Assembly (NCBI RefSeq): GCF_046097595.1
Contig: NZ_JBJUVG010000002.1
Span: 1 to 64,000 of the forward strand
DNA: 64,000 nt
Origin: Peptococcus simiae
GTDB taxonomy: Bacteria; Bacillota; Peptococcia; Peptococcales; Peptococcaceae
Reading direction: 5' to 3'
The translations under genes and the position numbers were made by a program. Within the stretch, counting starts at the first letter, position 1; each line of letters opens with the position of its first letter. The notes beneath the pieces were generated by a model that made no database searches, had not been told where the DNA came from, and saw nothing but the letters and a program-made list of their open reading frames with translations. Of the stretch, positions 35,601-43,823 are shown piece by piece.

Positions 35601-36023
35601 GTCCAGTTGCTGCCCAATAGGGTCTATACGCCAGCCACCCTCCAGATAGCCCTAGAGGGCCTGGTGGCCAGACAGCTTATGACGAAAGAGGAGGCAGGGG
35701 CTCTTGACCCTGACCTCTTAATCCGCTTCTATGCGAGCGATACTGCCGACCGTCTCCGCCGGTATGCCGATACAGTCGAGCAAGAGGTCTCCTTTACCAT
35801 GTTTTACCAAGACCACCTGATCGATGGTCAGATTGACCTCTTTTACCGGGATGAGGCCGGCTACCATATCATTGACTTTAAAAGTGACCGGGCCATCCAG
35901 CCTGAAAGGTACCAGTTACAGCTGGACCTTTATGCCCGGGCCCTTTGGGAGGCCCGGGGGATTCCGGTGGTCAGCAAAAGCCTCTATTGGCTCCGCCATG
36001 GGGTTGAGTCCGTCCTGGACTGA
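32598..36023 (+). CDS. addA: AddA, helicase-nuclease subunit A
   Basis: This 1141-residue UvrD-like helicase/nuclease is the motor of AddAB. Walker A SAAAGSGKTR lies near residues 21-30, the Walker B/box with FFDEYQDANRIQ near 395, the helicase motif RLMSIHKSKGLGFDTVF near 755, and LLYVAATRAINRL near 830. A C-terminal RecB-like nuclease domain shows IDGQIDLFYRDEAG, HIIDFKSDRA and YQLQLDLYARAL. Size is typical (about 1200). It ends one base before the stop of the convergent tmcAL gene, with no terminator between. Confidence 0.97.
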   Translation: MKRTPAQEQAVTLRGQDILVSAAAGSGKTRVLIDRIVQMVAEEGLPLEKMLVVTFTRAAAGELKDRLALGLEEALKRAKAAADQDQVSFLHKQLSYLPQANVSTLHAFCAKMLRSHFKAAGLEPNFRILQSAPASKLLNDALTTVFDQAYEDGETVFADLVWAYGGANDDQPLRRMVEKLLQEARTRPQPSEWLAACGQGPTDDLPEALSRAFLDLVHMTAQQMTEALEAMARLLQDPMAEPLAPYLETLADDHVLVEAVDQAAMEALEDAFNRLAPLKVGRLKSVRLKKDTDEGVRDLQEAFKDLRDSGIKSPLKSLLDLLPPGGMPQVLADRQATLPRLQALGQLTKSVLDQYNALKTDKNSLDFNDLESHFLRLLEDETSLAAIRQEASYIFFDEYQDANRIQEAIIMRLAQPDRLFFVGDVKQAIYRFRQSDPGLFLRRYEAYDQSQGRETLIHLSENFRSQPRILRACNRIFMPLMTKRLGEVDYSAPGQALVPGQAGQPEDKPVELVYLNLDEAYDGESKYYKEGRWMAEKIKALVREEGKRYRDMAILMRTPRTHLADYERAFIDAEVPYYSDNSLVGFENMEVRLFLNMLEVINNDSYDGPLLAVLTSPFAGLTDEDLARIRLAEPKGRFSAAARAMAATGEGPIADRLRDFYDRLDRYRLRLKMVTIDHFALELLQGSGYGDFLKAMHQGEDRYANVAALIDLMVEYVRFSHSGLDGFLRHIEDIKKAPGDSLQPAVTLTEQDDCVRLMSIHKSKGLGFDTVFLADLYHTFNLRDTTDPLLVHQRLGCALNVVNLEAYTVRPSFEKKIIGQVIRQESVSEEVRLLYVAATRAINRLILLGREPKKEEGLLPRGALTFKLWTGRSFGDWLALLARAGELEGEDLVIRHLTLEEGEEGDKSPLALADLPVHAAFLEDLKRTLSQPYPYLRDSQEPYKKTVSQLAEENRLTDGVAKAWPSYFGPVGPTNDWRRPHFLDEAYHFTAQEQGTLLHRAVQLLPNRVYTPATLQIALEGLVARQLMTKEEAGALDPDLLIRFYASDTADRLRRYADTVEQEVSFTMFYQDHLIDGQIDLFYRDEAGYHIIDFKSDRAIQPERYQLQLDLYARALWEARGIPVVSKSLYWLRHGVESVLD

Positions 36024-37187
36024 CTAGATCATGACCGGCGGCGTATGGAAGTCTCGTAGGGCCTGCCGGTAGGGGGCCGCCTTCTGTAGGAGGCGACTCG
36101 TTTCCTGGCGGCGGAGGTCATCAGCAAAGGCTGCTTGGGCCTGAGCAGGTAATTTTTTGACATCCCGGCCACAGTTGCCAATGATTGGCACCCTGGCCCG
36201 GCCCTTCATGGCCTTCAGGAGCCGACGGCCCAGGTCATCGGCAGCCAGGAGCCTTAAATAAGGGACCGCTTGCAAGGGCTTGACCGGGGAGAGGATTTGC
36301 AGGGCGGCCCGCCGCAGGGTGCTTTCAAATAAGTGTCGGTCCAAGGCGGTATCCAGCCAGGCCTCGAAACTATCGGCAGAGTGGGCGGCCCTTTTTAAGC
36401 GGATGGCGATGCCCTCTGTACAGGCCAGGAGGCCAACGACTTCGCCGGCGGACATATTGGTAAGCCGCAGCTGGAGGGCCCCGTAAAAATCGCCAAGGTC
36501 AGGCCAGGTCCAGCCTTGCTTGCCTGCTTTTTCCACTTGGGCCAGGGCGGCGGGGGTCAATAGGTCATTGACCGACTGCCCCTGGCTCAAGGCGGACCGG
36601 ATGGCCCGGCCGGAGGCCTGACCGTCATGCTGGGTATCTCGCTGGACCGCCAGGGCCTGCCAATGGCTGGGGGCATAGCGCAAGTAGGAGAGGGCCAGCC
36701 GGTCATTGGGCCGGTCCTTTAGTGGGCTCACGCCTGTGACCTTTTCCAAGGCCCCCTGCTGGGCCAGGGCGAAGGGCGCCCCGTCGGCCAGGGCTGTCTT
36801 CAATAAGTGGGTGAACTGGTCTGAAGGCTGGCGGAGCTGGTCGGCCAGGGTCTCCAATTCTTCGACCTGGCCGCACTCGCTGCCAAAGGCCAGGTGGGTG
36901 ACCAGACCGGTGGCCTTGAGGGTTTCGACAGCCCCATAGGCAAAGGTCTGGAGCGAGGCCGTCGACCAGGTCGAGTGTAGTTCAAAAAGGACATTGACCC
37001 CCGCTGCGGTCGCTGCTTCAGCCCGAGCCCACTTGTCTAAGATCGCCGCATCGCCCCGTTGGCAGAAGGGGCCACTCATGACGCCAACAATTAGGGCCTC
37101 CGGCAAAAGCCGGTGAATGGTCTCGACCAGGCGGGCATGGCCGCGATGAAAAGGATTAAATTCAGCGATGATACCACAAATTTGCAT
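36024..37187 (-). CDS. tmcAL: tRNA(Met) cytidine acetate ligase (TmcAL)
   Basis: TmcAL (formerly YlbM) acetylates C34 of elongator tRNA-Met using acetate and ATP. The 387-residue protein has IIAEFNPFHRGHARLV with the nucleotidyltransferase HxGH site, GVMSGPFCQRGDAAILDKWARA, and LQTFAYGAV followed by LAFGSECG. Length matches the family. It runs against addA and the two stop codons abut, so transcripts probably overlap. GGAGGCAAG precedes the start on the minus strand. A -10-like TATAAT on the minus strand (37226-37221) and a 12-base palindrome (37201-37212) lie just upstream. Confidence 0.95.
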   Translation of the reverse strand: MQICGIIAEFNPFHRGHARLVETIHRLLPEALIVGVMSGPFCQRGDAAILDKWARAEAATAAGVNVLFELHSTWSTASLQTFAYGAVETLKATGLVTHLAFGSECGQVEELETLADQLRQPSDQFTHLLKTALADGAPFALAQQGALEKVTGVSPLKDRPNDRLALSYLRYAPSHWQALAVQRDTQHDGQASGRAIRSALSQGQSVNDLLTPAALAQVEKAGKQGWTWPDLGDFYGALQLRLTNMSAGEVVGLLACTEGIAIRLKRAAHSADSFEAWLDTALDRHLFESTLRRAALQILSPVKPLQAVPYLRLLAADDLGRRLLKAMKGRARVPIIGNCGRDVKKLPAQAQAAFADDLRRQETSRLLQKAAPYRQALRDFHTPPVMI

Positions 37188-37200
37188 ACTTGCCTCCCAG

Positions 37201-37212
37201 ATAACCGGTTAT
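37201..37212. repeat. Perfect palindrome upstream of tmcAL
   Basis: ATAACCGGTTAT is a perfect 12-base palindrome located between the minus-strand -10-like element and the tmcAL ribosome binding site. It may be a regulator site or chance. Confidence 0.35.
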
Positions 37213-37360
37213 TTAGGTCCATTATAGCTAATTATTTAAAGATACGCGACTTGGAATCCTGCTAGCGGATAGGGAAAGAATATGAGCCCGGCCGACGGGC
37301 TTAGCGCCGGTGCGTTCCCCTTAAAAAAGCGGTTAAATGGCGAAAGAGACACAAAAACGT

Positions 37361-37389
37361 TTGACAAGTGCCTATGAGATGTCTATAAT
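37361..37389 (+). promoter_or_regulatory. Consensus promoter of yceD-rpmF
   Basis: Perfect TTGACA (37361-37366), 17 bases, perfect TATAAT (37384-37389), about 41 bases before the start at 37431. Confidence 0.92.
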
Positions 37390-37430
37390 AGTACAAGTTG
37401 AACGCTGTCATGATTGTAGGAGGTGGCGCT

Positions 37431-37970
37431 ATGCTGTCGCTGAATTTGGCACCGATTCGACCACAAGTAAAATCCGATGTGCCCTTTTCATTTGAAACGG
37501 GCGATTTGCCTTTGATGCCTACATCATTTCGGATAACTGAGCCCATTAAGGCTGAGGGTATCTTCCGCGTGAGCCAGTTTGACATGCAAATGCTCGGGCG
37601 GGTTACCGGCCAGATCCAGGTTCCCTGTGACCGCTGTCTGAAACCGGTTACCTTTGATGTAGACCTAGATATTGATGAGAAGCTGGTGTATAGCCTAGAT
37701 GTTCCCAATGTCAAAAAACCGGGTGAAGATATCGGTGACTTGGAAGAACGCTATTGGATTTATGACAAAACAGACTATGATTTTGAGCCCCTTATCGTAG
37801 ACGCCATCCTGCAAAGCCTGCCGGTAACCATTGTGTGCCAGGAAGACTGCAAGGGCCTGTGTCCTAAGTGTGGGCAAAATCTTAATCTGGCTTCTTGTCA
37901 ATGTGAAACCATTGAAATTGATCCGCGGTGGGCAAAACTTGCTCAACTGCGAGACGGGGAGGTGGAATAA
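37431..37970 (+). CDS. yceD: YceD/DUF177 family protein
   Basis: This 179-residue protein belongs to the YceD/DUF177 family, which in bacteria is found beside rpmF and in E. coli and plants is required for 23S rRNA accumulation. The core shows VPCDRCLKPV and a C-terminal zinc-like LCPKCGQNLNLASCQC pattern. The start at 37431 has AGGAGGTGG nine bases ahead; a longer frame from 37398 has no site. It is directly followed by rpmF with no gap. Confidence 0.93.
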   Translation: MLSLNLAPIRPQVKSDVPFSFETGDLPLMPTSFRITEPIKAEGIFRVSQFDMQMLGRVTGQIQVPCDRCLKPVTFDVDLDIDEKLVYSLDVPNVKKPGEDIGDLEERYWIYDKTDYDFEPLIVDAILQSLPVTIVCQEDCKGLCPKCGQNLNLASCQCETIEIDPRWAKLAQLRDGEVE

Positions 37971-38183
37971 ATGGGTGTCCAAAAAAGTAAACGTTCCAAA
38001 GCGAGAAGAAACATCAAGCGCAGCGCTTGGTCTAAAATGAATGCTGTATCTGCTATGACTTGTCCGAACTGCCACGAACCGAAATTACCCCACCATGTTT
38101 GCCCGTCTTGCGGTCAGTATGATGGCCGTGTAGTCGGTGCCGAAAAAGTTCCGGCAACGACAGCTGCACAGGATGAAGAATAA
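37971..38183 (+). CDS. rpmF: 50S ribosomal protein L32
   Basis: This 70-residue zinc-ribbon type L32 starts MGVQKSKRSKARRN and has TCPNCHEP and VCPSCGQYDGR, the four cysteines that bind zinc. It begins at the base after the yceD stop, and GGGAGG inside yceD serves as binding site. The C-terminal tail (about 12 residues, acidic) is slightly long. A terminator follows; fapR and plsX, often next, are not here. Confidence 0.96.
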   Translation: MGVQKSKRSKARRNIKRSAWSKMNAVSAMTCPNCHEPKLPHHVCPSCGQYDGRVVGAEKVPATTAAQDEE

Positions 38184-38189
38184 TCCACT

Positions 38190-38223
38190 CACCCGAACAG
38201 GACTGCCTGCTCGGGTGTTTTTC
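38190..38223 (+). terminator. Terminator after rpmF
   Basis: Stem CACCCGAACAGG (38190-38201) pairs with CCTGCTCGGGTG (38206-38217), one mismatch, then five T's. Confidence 0.88.
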
Positions 38224-38242
38224 TTTCAGGCTAGGAGGCCAT

Positions 38243-40066
38243 ATGCGAGAAGAAAGTAAAATCAGAAATATAGCCATCATTGCACACGTTGACCATGGGA
38301 AAACCACCCTCGTTGACCAACTGCTCAAGCAGAGTGGGACATTCCGGGAAAATGAGAATGTTGCGGAACGCGTGATGGATAAGAATGACCTTGAACGGGA
38401 AAAAGGCATTACGATTTTAGCCAAAAACACCTCCATAGAATACAAAGACTTTCGCATGAATATCGTGGATACCCCGGGCCACGCCGACTTTGGTGGTGAA
38501 GTTGAACGGATCATGACCATGGTCGATGGCGTCATTTTGGTTGTAGATGCCTTTGAAGGCTGCATGCCCCAAACCCGGTTTGTCCTCAAGAAAGCTCTGG
38601 CAGCCAACCTGGTGCCTATTGTCATCATCAATAAAATGGACAAGGCCTTTGTCCGGCCGGCAGAAGTCCTGGATGAAGTTTATGACCTCTTCATTGACCT
38701 GGATGCCAATGAAGAACAGCTGGACTTCCCGGTCCTCTATGCCATCGGGGTCAAGGGGATCTGCAGCAAGGACCCGAACCTTTCCGATAAAACAGACCTC
38801 AAAGACCTGCTGGACCAAATCGTTGAAACCATCCCCGCCCCCAAGGGCGACCGGGACGGCAGCCTCCAAGCCCAGATTACCCTCATGGACTACAATGAAT
38901 ATGTCGGTAAAATGGGGATTTGCACCATCAAGCGGGGCAGTCTCCGGGTAGGGGATGCCGTCGCCATCATGAGCCGAGACGGAGCAGTGCGCCAGACCCG
39001 GGTCAATAAACTCTATGGGTTCTCCGGCCTCAAGCAGGTCGATATTGAGGCCGCCGCTGCCGGGGACATTGTCGCCATTGGCGGCCTAGGGGAGATTAAT
39101 GTCGGGGAGACCATCTGCGATGTGAACCAGTTAGACCCCCTGCCCTTCATTGAAATAGAAGAACCCACCCTGGAAATGCGGTTCTTAATCAATAATGCGC
39201 CCTTTGCCGGTAAAGACGGTGAACCCTTGACCAGCCGGAAGCTGAGAGAGCGCCTGCTCAAGGAATGCGAGGCAGACATTGCCCTCCAGGTCAATGATAC
39301 CGATTCGGCAGACGCCTTCCGGGTGGCCGGCCGGGGCGAGCTCCACCTGGCCATCCTTATTGAAAAAATGCGGCGGGAAGGGCTGGAATTCCAGGTCTCC
39401 ATGCCCCAGGTTATCTACAAGGAAATCGATGGCGTCCGGTGTGAACCCTTTGAATTCGTTACTCTGGATATTCCGGAAGCCTATATCGGCGATGTCATGA
39501 ATGAATTAAACCGCCGGCATGGGGTCATGCAGCAAATGATGCCCCGGGGTAGCGAAACCCGCTTGGAATTCATCGTTCCCACCCGGGGGCTGGTCGGCTT
39601 CCGGACCGACTTCTTGACCCTGACTCATGGCTATGGGATTATGAACGCCACCTATGAAGACCACCGTCCCTTTGCTGGTGCCTTCTCCACCCGGGATGGC
39701 GGTGTCCTGGTCGCCTTTGAAACCGGGACCTCCACAGCCTATGGCCTCAAGGCTGCCGAAGAACGGGGCGAACTCTTCATCGGTGCCGGGGTAGATGTCT
39801 ATGAAGGGATGGTCATTGGCGAAGCCAACCGCAAACAGGACGTTCCCATTAACGTTTGCAAGACCAAAAAACTGACCAATACTCGGGCCTCCGGGAAAGA
39901 TGATGCCATCCAACTGAAAGGGGCGCGGAAAATGTCCCTGGAAGAATGCATTGCTTTCCTGGCCCAGGACGAATACCTGGAAGTCACCCCCAATCATTTA
40001 CGGTTACGGAAACGCTTTTTACGCCTTCAAGACCGGCAGAAGTATGCCAAACACGCAGCTGAATAA
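38243..40066 (+). CDS. typA: Ribosome-associated GTPase TypA/BipA
   Basis: This 607-residue translational GTPase assists ribosome assembly and stress or cold adaptation. It has the G1 motif AHVDHGKTTLVDQL, the switch region with EREKGITILAKN, DTPGHADFGGEVER and INKMDK, then the EF-G-like domains and the TypA C-terminal domain (GSETRLEFIVPTRGLVGFR, HGYGIMNATYEDH). Length is normal. Start ATG follows AGGAGG. The methyltransferase gene comes 22 bases after the stop. Confidence 0.98.
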   Translation: MREESKIRNIAIIAHVDHGKTTLVDQLLKQSGTFRENENVAERVMDKNDLEREKGITILAKNTSIEYKDFRMNIVDTPGHADFGGEVERIMTMVDGVILVVDAFEGCMPQTRFVLKKALAANLVPIVIINKMDKAFVRPAEVLDEVYDLFIDLDANEEQLDFPVLYAIGVKGICSKDPNLSDKTDLKDLLDQIVETIPAPKGDRDGSLQAQITLMDYNEYVGKMGICTIKRGSLRVGDAVAIMSRDGAVRQTRVNKLYGFSGLKQVDIEAAAAGDIVAIGGLGEINVGETICDVNQLDPLPFIEIEEPTLEMRFLINNAPFAGKDGEPLTSRKLRERLLKECEADIALQVNDTDSADAFRVAGRGELHLAILIEKMRREGLEFQVSMPQVIYKEIDGVRCEPFEFVTLDIPEAYIGDVMNELNRRHGVMQQMMPRGSETRLEFIVPTRGLVGFRTDFLTLTHGYGIMNATYEDHRPFAGAFSTRDGGVLVAFETGTSTAYGLKAAEERGELFIGAGVDVYEGMVIGEANRKQDVPINVCKTKKLTNTRASGKDDAIQLKGARKMSLEECIAFLAQDEYLEVTPNHLRLRKRFLRLQDRQKYAKHAAE

Positions 40067-40088
40067 GAGCTGGAAAGGATGAGACCTC

Positions 40089-40769
40089 ATGGCTGACTTT
40101 GCAGAGAAATCAAAGGAATATGACGCCTGGTATGAAACGCCCCTGGGGCGGTTTGTCGATGCCAGAGAAACGGAATGTGCCCTGTCTATTTTGCCCCTCG
40201 ATCTGGGCAAAAGCCTCCTGGATGCAGGCTGTGGCACCGGCCGGTTTACCTTGAAAATGAGCCTTCTCGGCCATGCCATGACAGGTATAGACCTGTCCCC
40301 TGAAATGCTGGAAATCGCTAAGCATAAGTTGAAATTCGCCGGCTTGGCGCCCCGCTTTCATGAAATGGATATCACCAATATGGACTTCGCTGACAATAGT
40401 TTTGACGGCCTAGTCTCCATGGCCCTCTTTGAATTTGTCCATGAGGCCGAAAAGGCCCTGGAAGAATGTTTTCGGGTCGTCCGGCCCGGGGGCTATGTCA
40501 TGATCGGCACCATCACCGGCAACTCATCCTGGGGCGAAGAATACAAGACCCATATGCCCCGGGAGGACTCTGTTTTCCACCAGGCCGCCTTTAAGACCAT
40601 GGAGGAGATGAAACAACTCTTCCCGGACTACCTCCTGGCTGCCAAAGAGTCGGTCTTCATCCCGCCAACTGCCGGGCCCGAAAACCTCACCTTGGAAAAT
40701 GAGATGCGCCTATCTCAGACTGAAGTCGGGGCCTTTGCCTGCCTCTTGTGGCAAAAACCGGCCATTTAA
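40089..40769 (+). CDS. Class I SAM-dependent methyltransferase
   Basis: This 226-residue protein is a class I methyltransferase of UbiE/ArsM-like type, with motif I LLDAGCGTGRFTLKM near residue 38-52, the acidic MTGIDLSPEML, MDITNMDFADNSFDGLVSM and VVRPGGYVMIGTI. The substrate cannot be inferred. Its position after typA and before a terminator suggests co-transcription with typA. A small-molecule target is more likely than RNA or protein because there are no extra domains. Confidence 0.88.
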   Translation: MADFAEKSKEYDAWYETPLGRFVDARETECALSILPLDLGKSLLDAGCGTGRFTLKMSLLGHAMTGIDLSPEMLEIAKHKLKFAGLAPRFHEMDITNMDFADNSFDGLVSMALFEFVHEAEKALEECFRVVRPGGYVMIGTITGNSSWGEEYKTHMPREDSVFHQAAFKTMEEMKQLFPDYLLAAKESVFIPPTAGPENLTLENEMRLSQTEVGAFACLLWQKPAI

Positions 40770-40773
40770 AGAT

Positions 40774-40859
40774 AAAAAAGTCACTCAAGCTTGAGAGAAC
40801 TGCACCCGGCATTTTGCAGGAAGAGGGGGCAGTTCTTTTTTTGCTTGGGTGACTTTTTT
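40774..40859 (+). terminator. Nested terminator after methyltransferase gene
   Basis: An inner hairpin (40796-40803 with 40829-40836, then seven T's) lies inside an outer hairpin (40774-40790 with 40843-40859, wobble included, then T's). Either or both could stop transcription. Confidence 0.8.
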
Positions 40860-40887
40860 GCCTGGAAAGTACCGCTGCCAGGCATAG

Positions 40888-40922
40888 AAAAAAGCGTTCT
40901 TGACAAGTCAAGAACGCTTTTT
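40888..40922 (-). terminator. Bidirectional terminator for DsrK-like gene and facing operon
   Basis: Stem GCGTTCTTGAC (40894-40904) with its complement (40907-40917) is flanked by A's on the left and T's on the right, so it works on both strands. It ends the minus-strand DsrK-like transcript. Confidence 0.9.
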
Positions 40923-40935
40923 GTTTTGCTGAAAC

Positions 40936-42606
40936 TTACATCATAGCAAATTCGTCTTCGTCATCCCGTAAGAATTCGAAGTAGGGCTTATCGAACTTGC
41001 TCATTGCATTAACAACCAATTCGACTAAGCCGGCGTATTGGAAGTTGTAGTTTTCAGTGAGACCCCAGTACTTGAGCATTTCGCGGAAGGTCCCCTTACA
41101 GTTGGAGCAGGGGGCGCAGATATACTTGACCAGGTCTTTATTGTAGATATTTTCCGGTCCGAAAGCATCCAGGATTTGTTTCAGTTTCACCCGGGTGGAG
41201 ATGTTTTCACGGTAGGCCGGGAAGTTGAGGCTGTTCATGATGGCAAAGCCGGAACCACCGCCACAGCAGTAGTTATCGACGCCATGGGGGTACATTTCCA
41301 TGAACCGGCCTTTGGGAACAACAGCATTGATGATGTCCCGCTGGGGTTTAACGACGCCCATTTGACGAACGAAGTTGCAGGGGTCGTGTAAGGTAACGGC
41401 AAAGTCATTCCGGGAGGGGTCCAGGTCATAAGCGCCGCCCAGGACTAAGTCCCGTAACATGGGCAGGAAGCTTTCAACAGGCACCCGGTCTTTGGCCGGG
41501 GTAAACCGGTCACTGACGACGGTTAAAGCCTTGTGGGCGTGGCCGCATTCCCCAACGACAATCCGGTTAACCCCTAATTTCTTAGCGGCTGCCAGCTGCT
41601 GGGTAGCAATGTCACGGGCGATTTTGTCATCGTACCAAATCCCGTAGTTAACGTTGTCATAGCCCATCATGTCACTGGACAGGGTCCAGGAAAGGCCGGC
41701 TTCATTGAAGAGAATTTCGAAGGCCATGGGGTTTTCAGGCCAGGCCATGAATTCACCGGCGTTGTGGATGAGCAGGATGTCTGCCCCTTGCTTGTCAATG
41801 GGGACCTGGTAGTCGTTGCCAGGGTAGAGGTCGTTTAAGTCCTCGTCCAGGAACTCGACGGTGTCCAGGAAGGCAGCCTTGGTGATACCGGTGGAAGAAC
41901 CGGTTCTCAGCTGGATTTTAGCCCCACGTTCGTGAATCGGCTTCGGTGCAATATCTAACTCTTGGGAGAAGATTTTGCGGATTTCCTTAGCCAGAGACCC
42001 GTTGTCTAAAGCGAGGGGGCAGGCTTGAGCGCACCGGCGGCAAAGATTGCAGCGGTAGGCGCTTTCAGCCAGGCGCATGATGGTTTCCCAGTTCAGGTCA
42101 ACATCGGCACCGGTAAATCTAGCCTTCCACTGGCCGAGCTTGGTTTTCGGCGGATTGATGTAGCCCTTGATGATTCGGCGTAAAACATCGATCCGGTAGG
42201 TGGGGCGGTAGATTTCATTGCGGTCAGTGGCCACGAATAGGTGGCAGGCATCTGAACAGGTGTTACACTTGGCGCAATATTCCATGGTCAGGTCCAGAAC
42301 CTGGATCATCCCTTTATTGGCCTCATCGTTCAGAAGCTTTTCAAGACCCTTTAAAAACTTATTGACAATCTCGTCTTCTTCTTCTTTGGTTTCAGGGCGT
42401 TTAAAGCCGTCCAGGGCAATAAAGCCGTCTAGGTCAGCATAGTAATTCTCACGCCATTCCGGTTTGGCTTCTTCAATCTCAGGCCAGGAGGCCGGGTCTT
42501 CAAAGGGAGCCGGTAGGGGCATGAGGTGGTTCTTATCATTGACAGTGGTTAATTGTTCCCCACGGATACCCATATCACGTGGGCGAAGTTGACGTCCATC
42601 TATCAT
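40936..42606 (-). CDS. DsrK/HdrD-like iron-sulfur oxidoreductase
   Basis: This 556-residue protein is of the heterodisulfide-reductase D / DsrK type. Two ferredoxin-like motifs (Cys111/114/117/121 in CAKCNTCSDAC; Cys186/189/192/196 in CNLCRRCAQACP) precede two CCG-like regions. The second one is intact (DPCNFVRQ, YCCGGGSGF with Cys447-448, APCSNCKGTF), while the first has only a single conserved cysteine (VGECGHAHK). It can carry a catalytic [4Fe-4S] for disulfide or thiol redox chemistry. Its neighbour is a NarI/DsrM-like cytochrome b, which suggests a DsrMK-type complex that passes electrons between quinol and a cytoplasmic thiol partner. The start ATG has GGAGGA upstream. Confidence 0.9.
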   Translation of the reverse strand: MIDGRQLRPRDMGIRGEQLTTVNDKNHLMPLPAPFEDPASWPEIEEAKPEWRENYYADLDGFIALDGFKRPETKEEEDEIVNKFLKGLEKLLNDEANKGMIQVLDLTMEYCAKCNTCSDACHLFVATDRNEIYRPTYRIDVLRRIIKGYINPPKTKLGQWKARFTGADVDLNWETIMRLAESAYRCNLCRRCAQACPLALDNGSLAKEIRKIFSQELDIAPKPIHERGAKIQLRTGSSTGITKAAFLDTVEFLDEDLNDLYPGNDYQVPIDKQGADILLIHNAGEFMAWPENPMAFEILFNEAGLSWTLSSDMMGYDNVNYGIWYDDKIARDIATQQLAAAKKLGVNRIVVGECGHAHKALTVVSDRFTPAKDRVPVESFLPMLRDLVLGGAYDLDPSRNDFAVTLHDPCNFVRQMGVVKPQRDIINAVVPKGRFMEMYPHGVDNYCCGGGSGFAIMNSLNFPAYRENISTRVKLKQILDAFGPENIYNKDLVKYICAPCSNCKGTFREMLKYWGLTENYNFQYAGLVELVVNAMSKFDKPYFEFLRDDEDEFAMM

Positions 42607-42644
42607 TTGAAGTCCTCCAATCCTCTATACTAAAGCAGCTGCGG

Positions 42645-43532
42645 TTATTTTTTCTCGTCGCCTTCCGGAGCCGGGTGATAGTGAGGGGCACTCCATTGCA
42701 TGTCCGGGCTCGGCTTAATGGAAGCTTCTTCCATGATTTGTTGTTCAACCTTGCTCCCCGGTAAGTTGGGACGGTTATCCCAAAGTACACTGTGGAAAGC
42801 AAAGAATTTTCCGGCGTAGTGGCTCATTTTTGTTAAAGGAATGTAAATTAAGAGCCCGCAGAAAATGAGAACGTGAACAATGGTGATTTTGTTTAACCCC
42901 TTAATAGCTCTAAAGTGGAACATGTCGCTGAAGATACTCTTAACATAGCCGAACCGGCAGCCGTTGCTAATAAAGGCAGCCAGGCCCGTTGCGCTACCTG
43001 CGCAGAGGAAGGCTAGGTTGAAGTATTCCTGCGGCGTGGTGTAGTTGCGGAATTCATGGTCAACAATACGTTTAACCAAGAGGCCAATGGTACCGATAGT
43101 CATTAAGATGGCACCGGCCAGGCCTGCAACTGTTAAAGCTAAACCTAACAAGGTGGCTAAAACGCCTGTAAAGGGTAAGAGTACAGAAGCTGCACCAATC
43201 ACCATGGCGGCGATAATGCAGTAGATACCCAAGTGCAGGGCGTAAGAAACCCACCATAATTTGGTTTGCTTTTGGAACAGTTTCTTAATGAAGAGCATTT
43301 CAGCCAACATATCGATGATTTCACCACGATGGTTTTTCTTACGTGGTTTTTCATACCAACGTTGCTCCTCATAGAAGGAACCGCCATGCTCTACACGATC
43401 CGGATCTTCACCGGGGATCGGGTAAAGGTCTTGTCTACCATGCATTGGCTTATTGGCATAATAGCGGAATTTCTGCACAGATGCTGCAATAAAGAAAATG
43501 ATGGCAAACCAACAGAATAGGGTCAACAACAT
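42645..43532 (-). CDS. DsrM/NarI-like membrane cytochrome b subunit
   Basis: This 295-residue membrane protein resembles the respiratory nitrate reductase gamma/DsrM/HdrE family. It has a first helix (LLTLFCWFAIIFFIAASV), then a hydrophilic insertion of about 70 residues, and four further helices. Candidate haem histidines are in SYALHLGIY, IVHVLIFCGL, KMSHYAGK and FAFHSVLW. It lies upstream of the DsrK-like gene (38-base gap) on the same strand, which suggests the membrane anchor of one complex. The ATG at 43532 follows AAGGAGGT; a longer frame to 43568 is not needed. No dsrJ, dsrO or dsrP gene is near. Confidence 0.86.
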   Translation of the reverse strand: MLLTLFCWFAIIFFIAASVQKFRYYANKPMHGRQDLYPIPGEDPDRVEHGGSFYEEQRWYEKPRKKNHRGEIIDMLAEMLFIKKLFQKQTKLWWVSYALHLGIYCIIAAMVIGAASVLLPFTGVLATLLGLALTVAGLAGAILMTIGTIGLLVKRIVDHEFRNYTTPQEYFNLAFLCAGSATGLAAFISNGCRFGYVKSIFSDMFHFRAIKGLNKITIVHVLIFCGLLIYIPLTKMSHYAGKFFAFHSVLWDNRPNLPGSKVEQQIMEEASIKPSPDMQWSAPHYHPAPEGDEKK

Positions 43533-43823
43533 AACTATACTACCTCCTTTTTTTGACGCCGAAAACACTTCACTATTTTCGGATGAACAAGGCAGGTCAT
43601 CTGCTTGTTCTTGGTCTCACGAGTCTATCATATCAGATTTTTCAGTGGTTTAGTACTTATTTTAACACCCTGTTGACAATAGCTGTATAGAAAATGGTAA
43701 TACAATCAATTATCTATTATAATGGAAGTTTTTGCCCAATTCTCGAGTTTTCATCTTAACTGATGTACAATAGTAAGGAGAACAATTTAACTGTTGATGA
43801 TATAGTTATAAAGGAGAATGACC
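43533..43823. other. Divergent regulatory region between DsrM-like and CoADR-rhodanese genes
   Basis: About 290 AT-rich bases without a gene. On the plus strand, TTGACA at 43673-43678 pairs with a poor -10 at 17 bases, and a clean TATAAT (43718-43723) has a weak -35 (TGGTAA at 43695). On the minus strand a TATGAT-like -10 lies at 43632-43627. Both divergent units probably start here and may share control. Confidence 0.5.
43673..43723 (+). promoter_or_regulatory. Promoter region of CoADR-rhodanese gene
   Basis: A perfect TTGACA (43673-43678) and a perfect TATAAT (43718-43723) are both present, but they are too far apart to be one promoter. Each must use a weak partner; I cannot say which is used. 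Confidence 0.4.

Noticed and set aside
37282..37380. 31-codon frame before yceD
   Set aside because: It overlaps the consensus promoter and has no family resemblance; likely chance.
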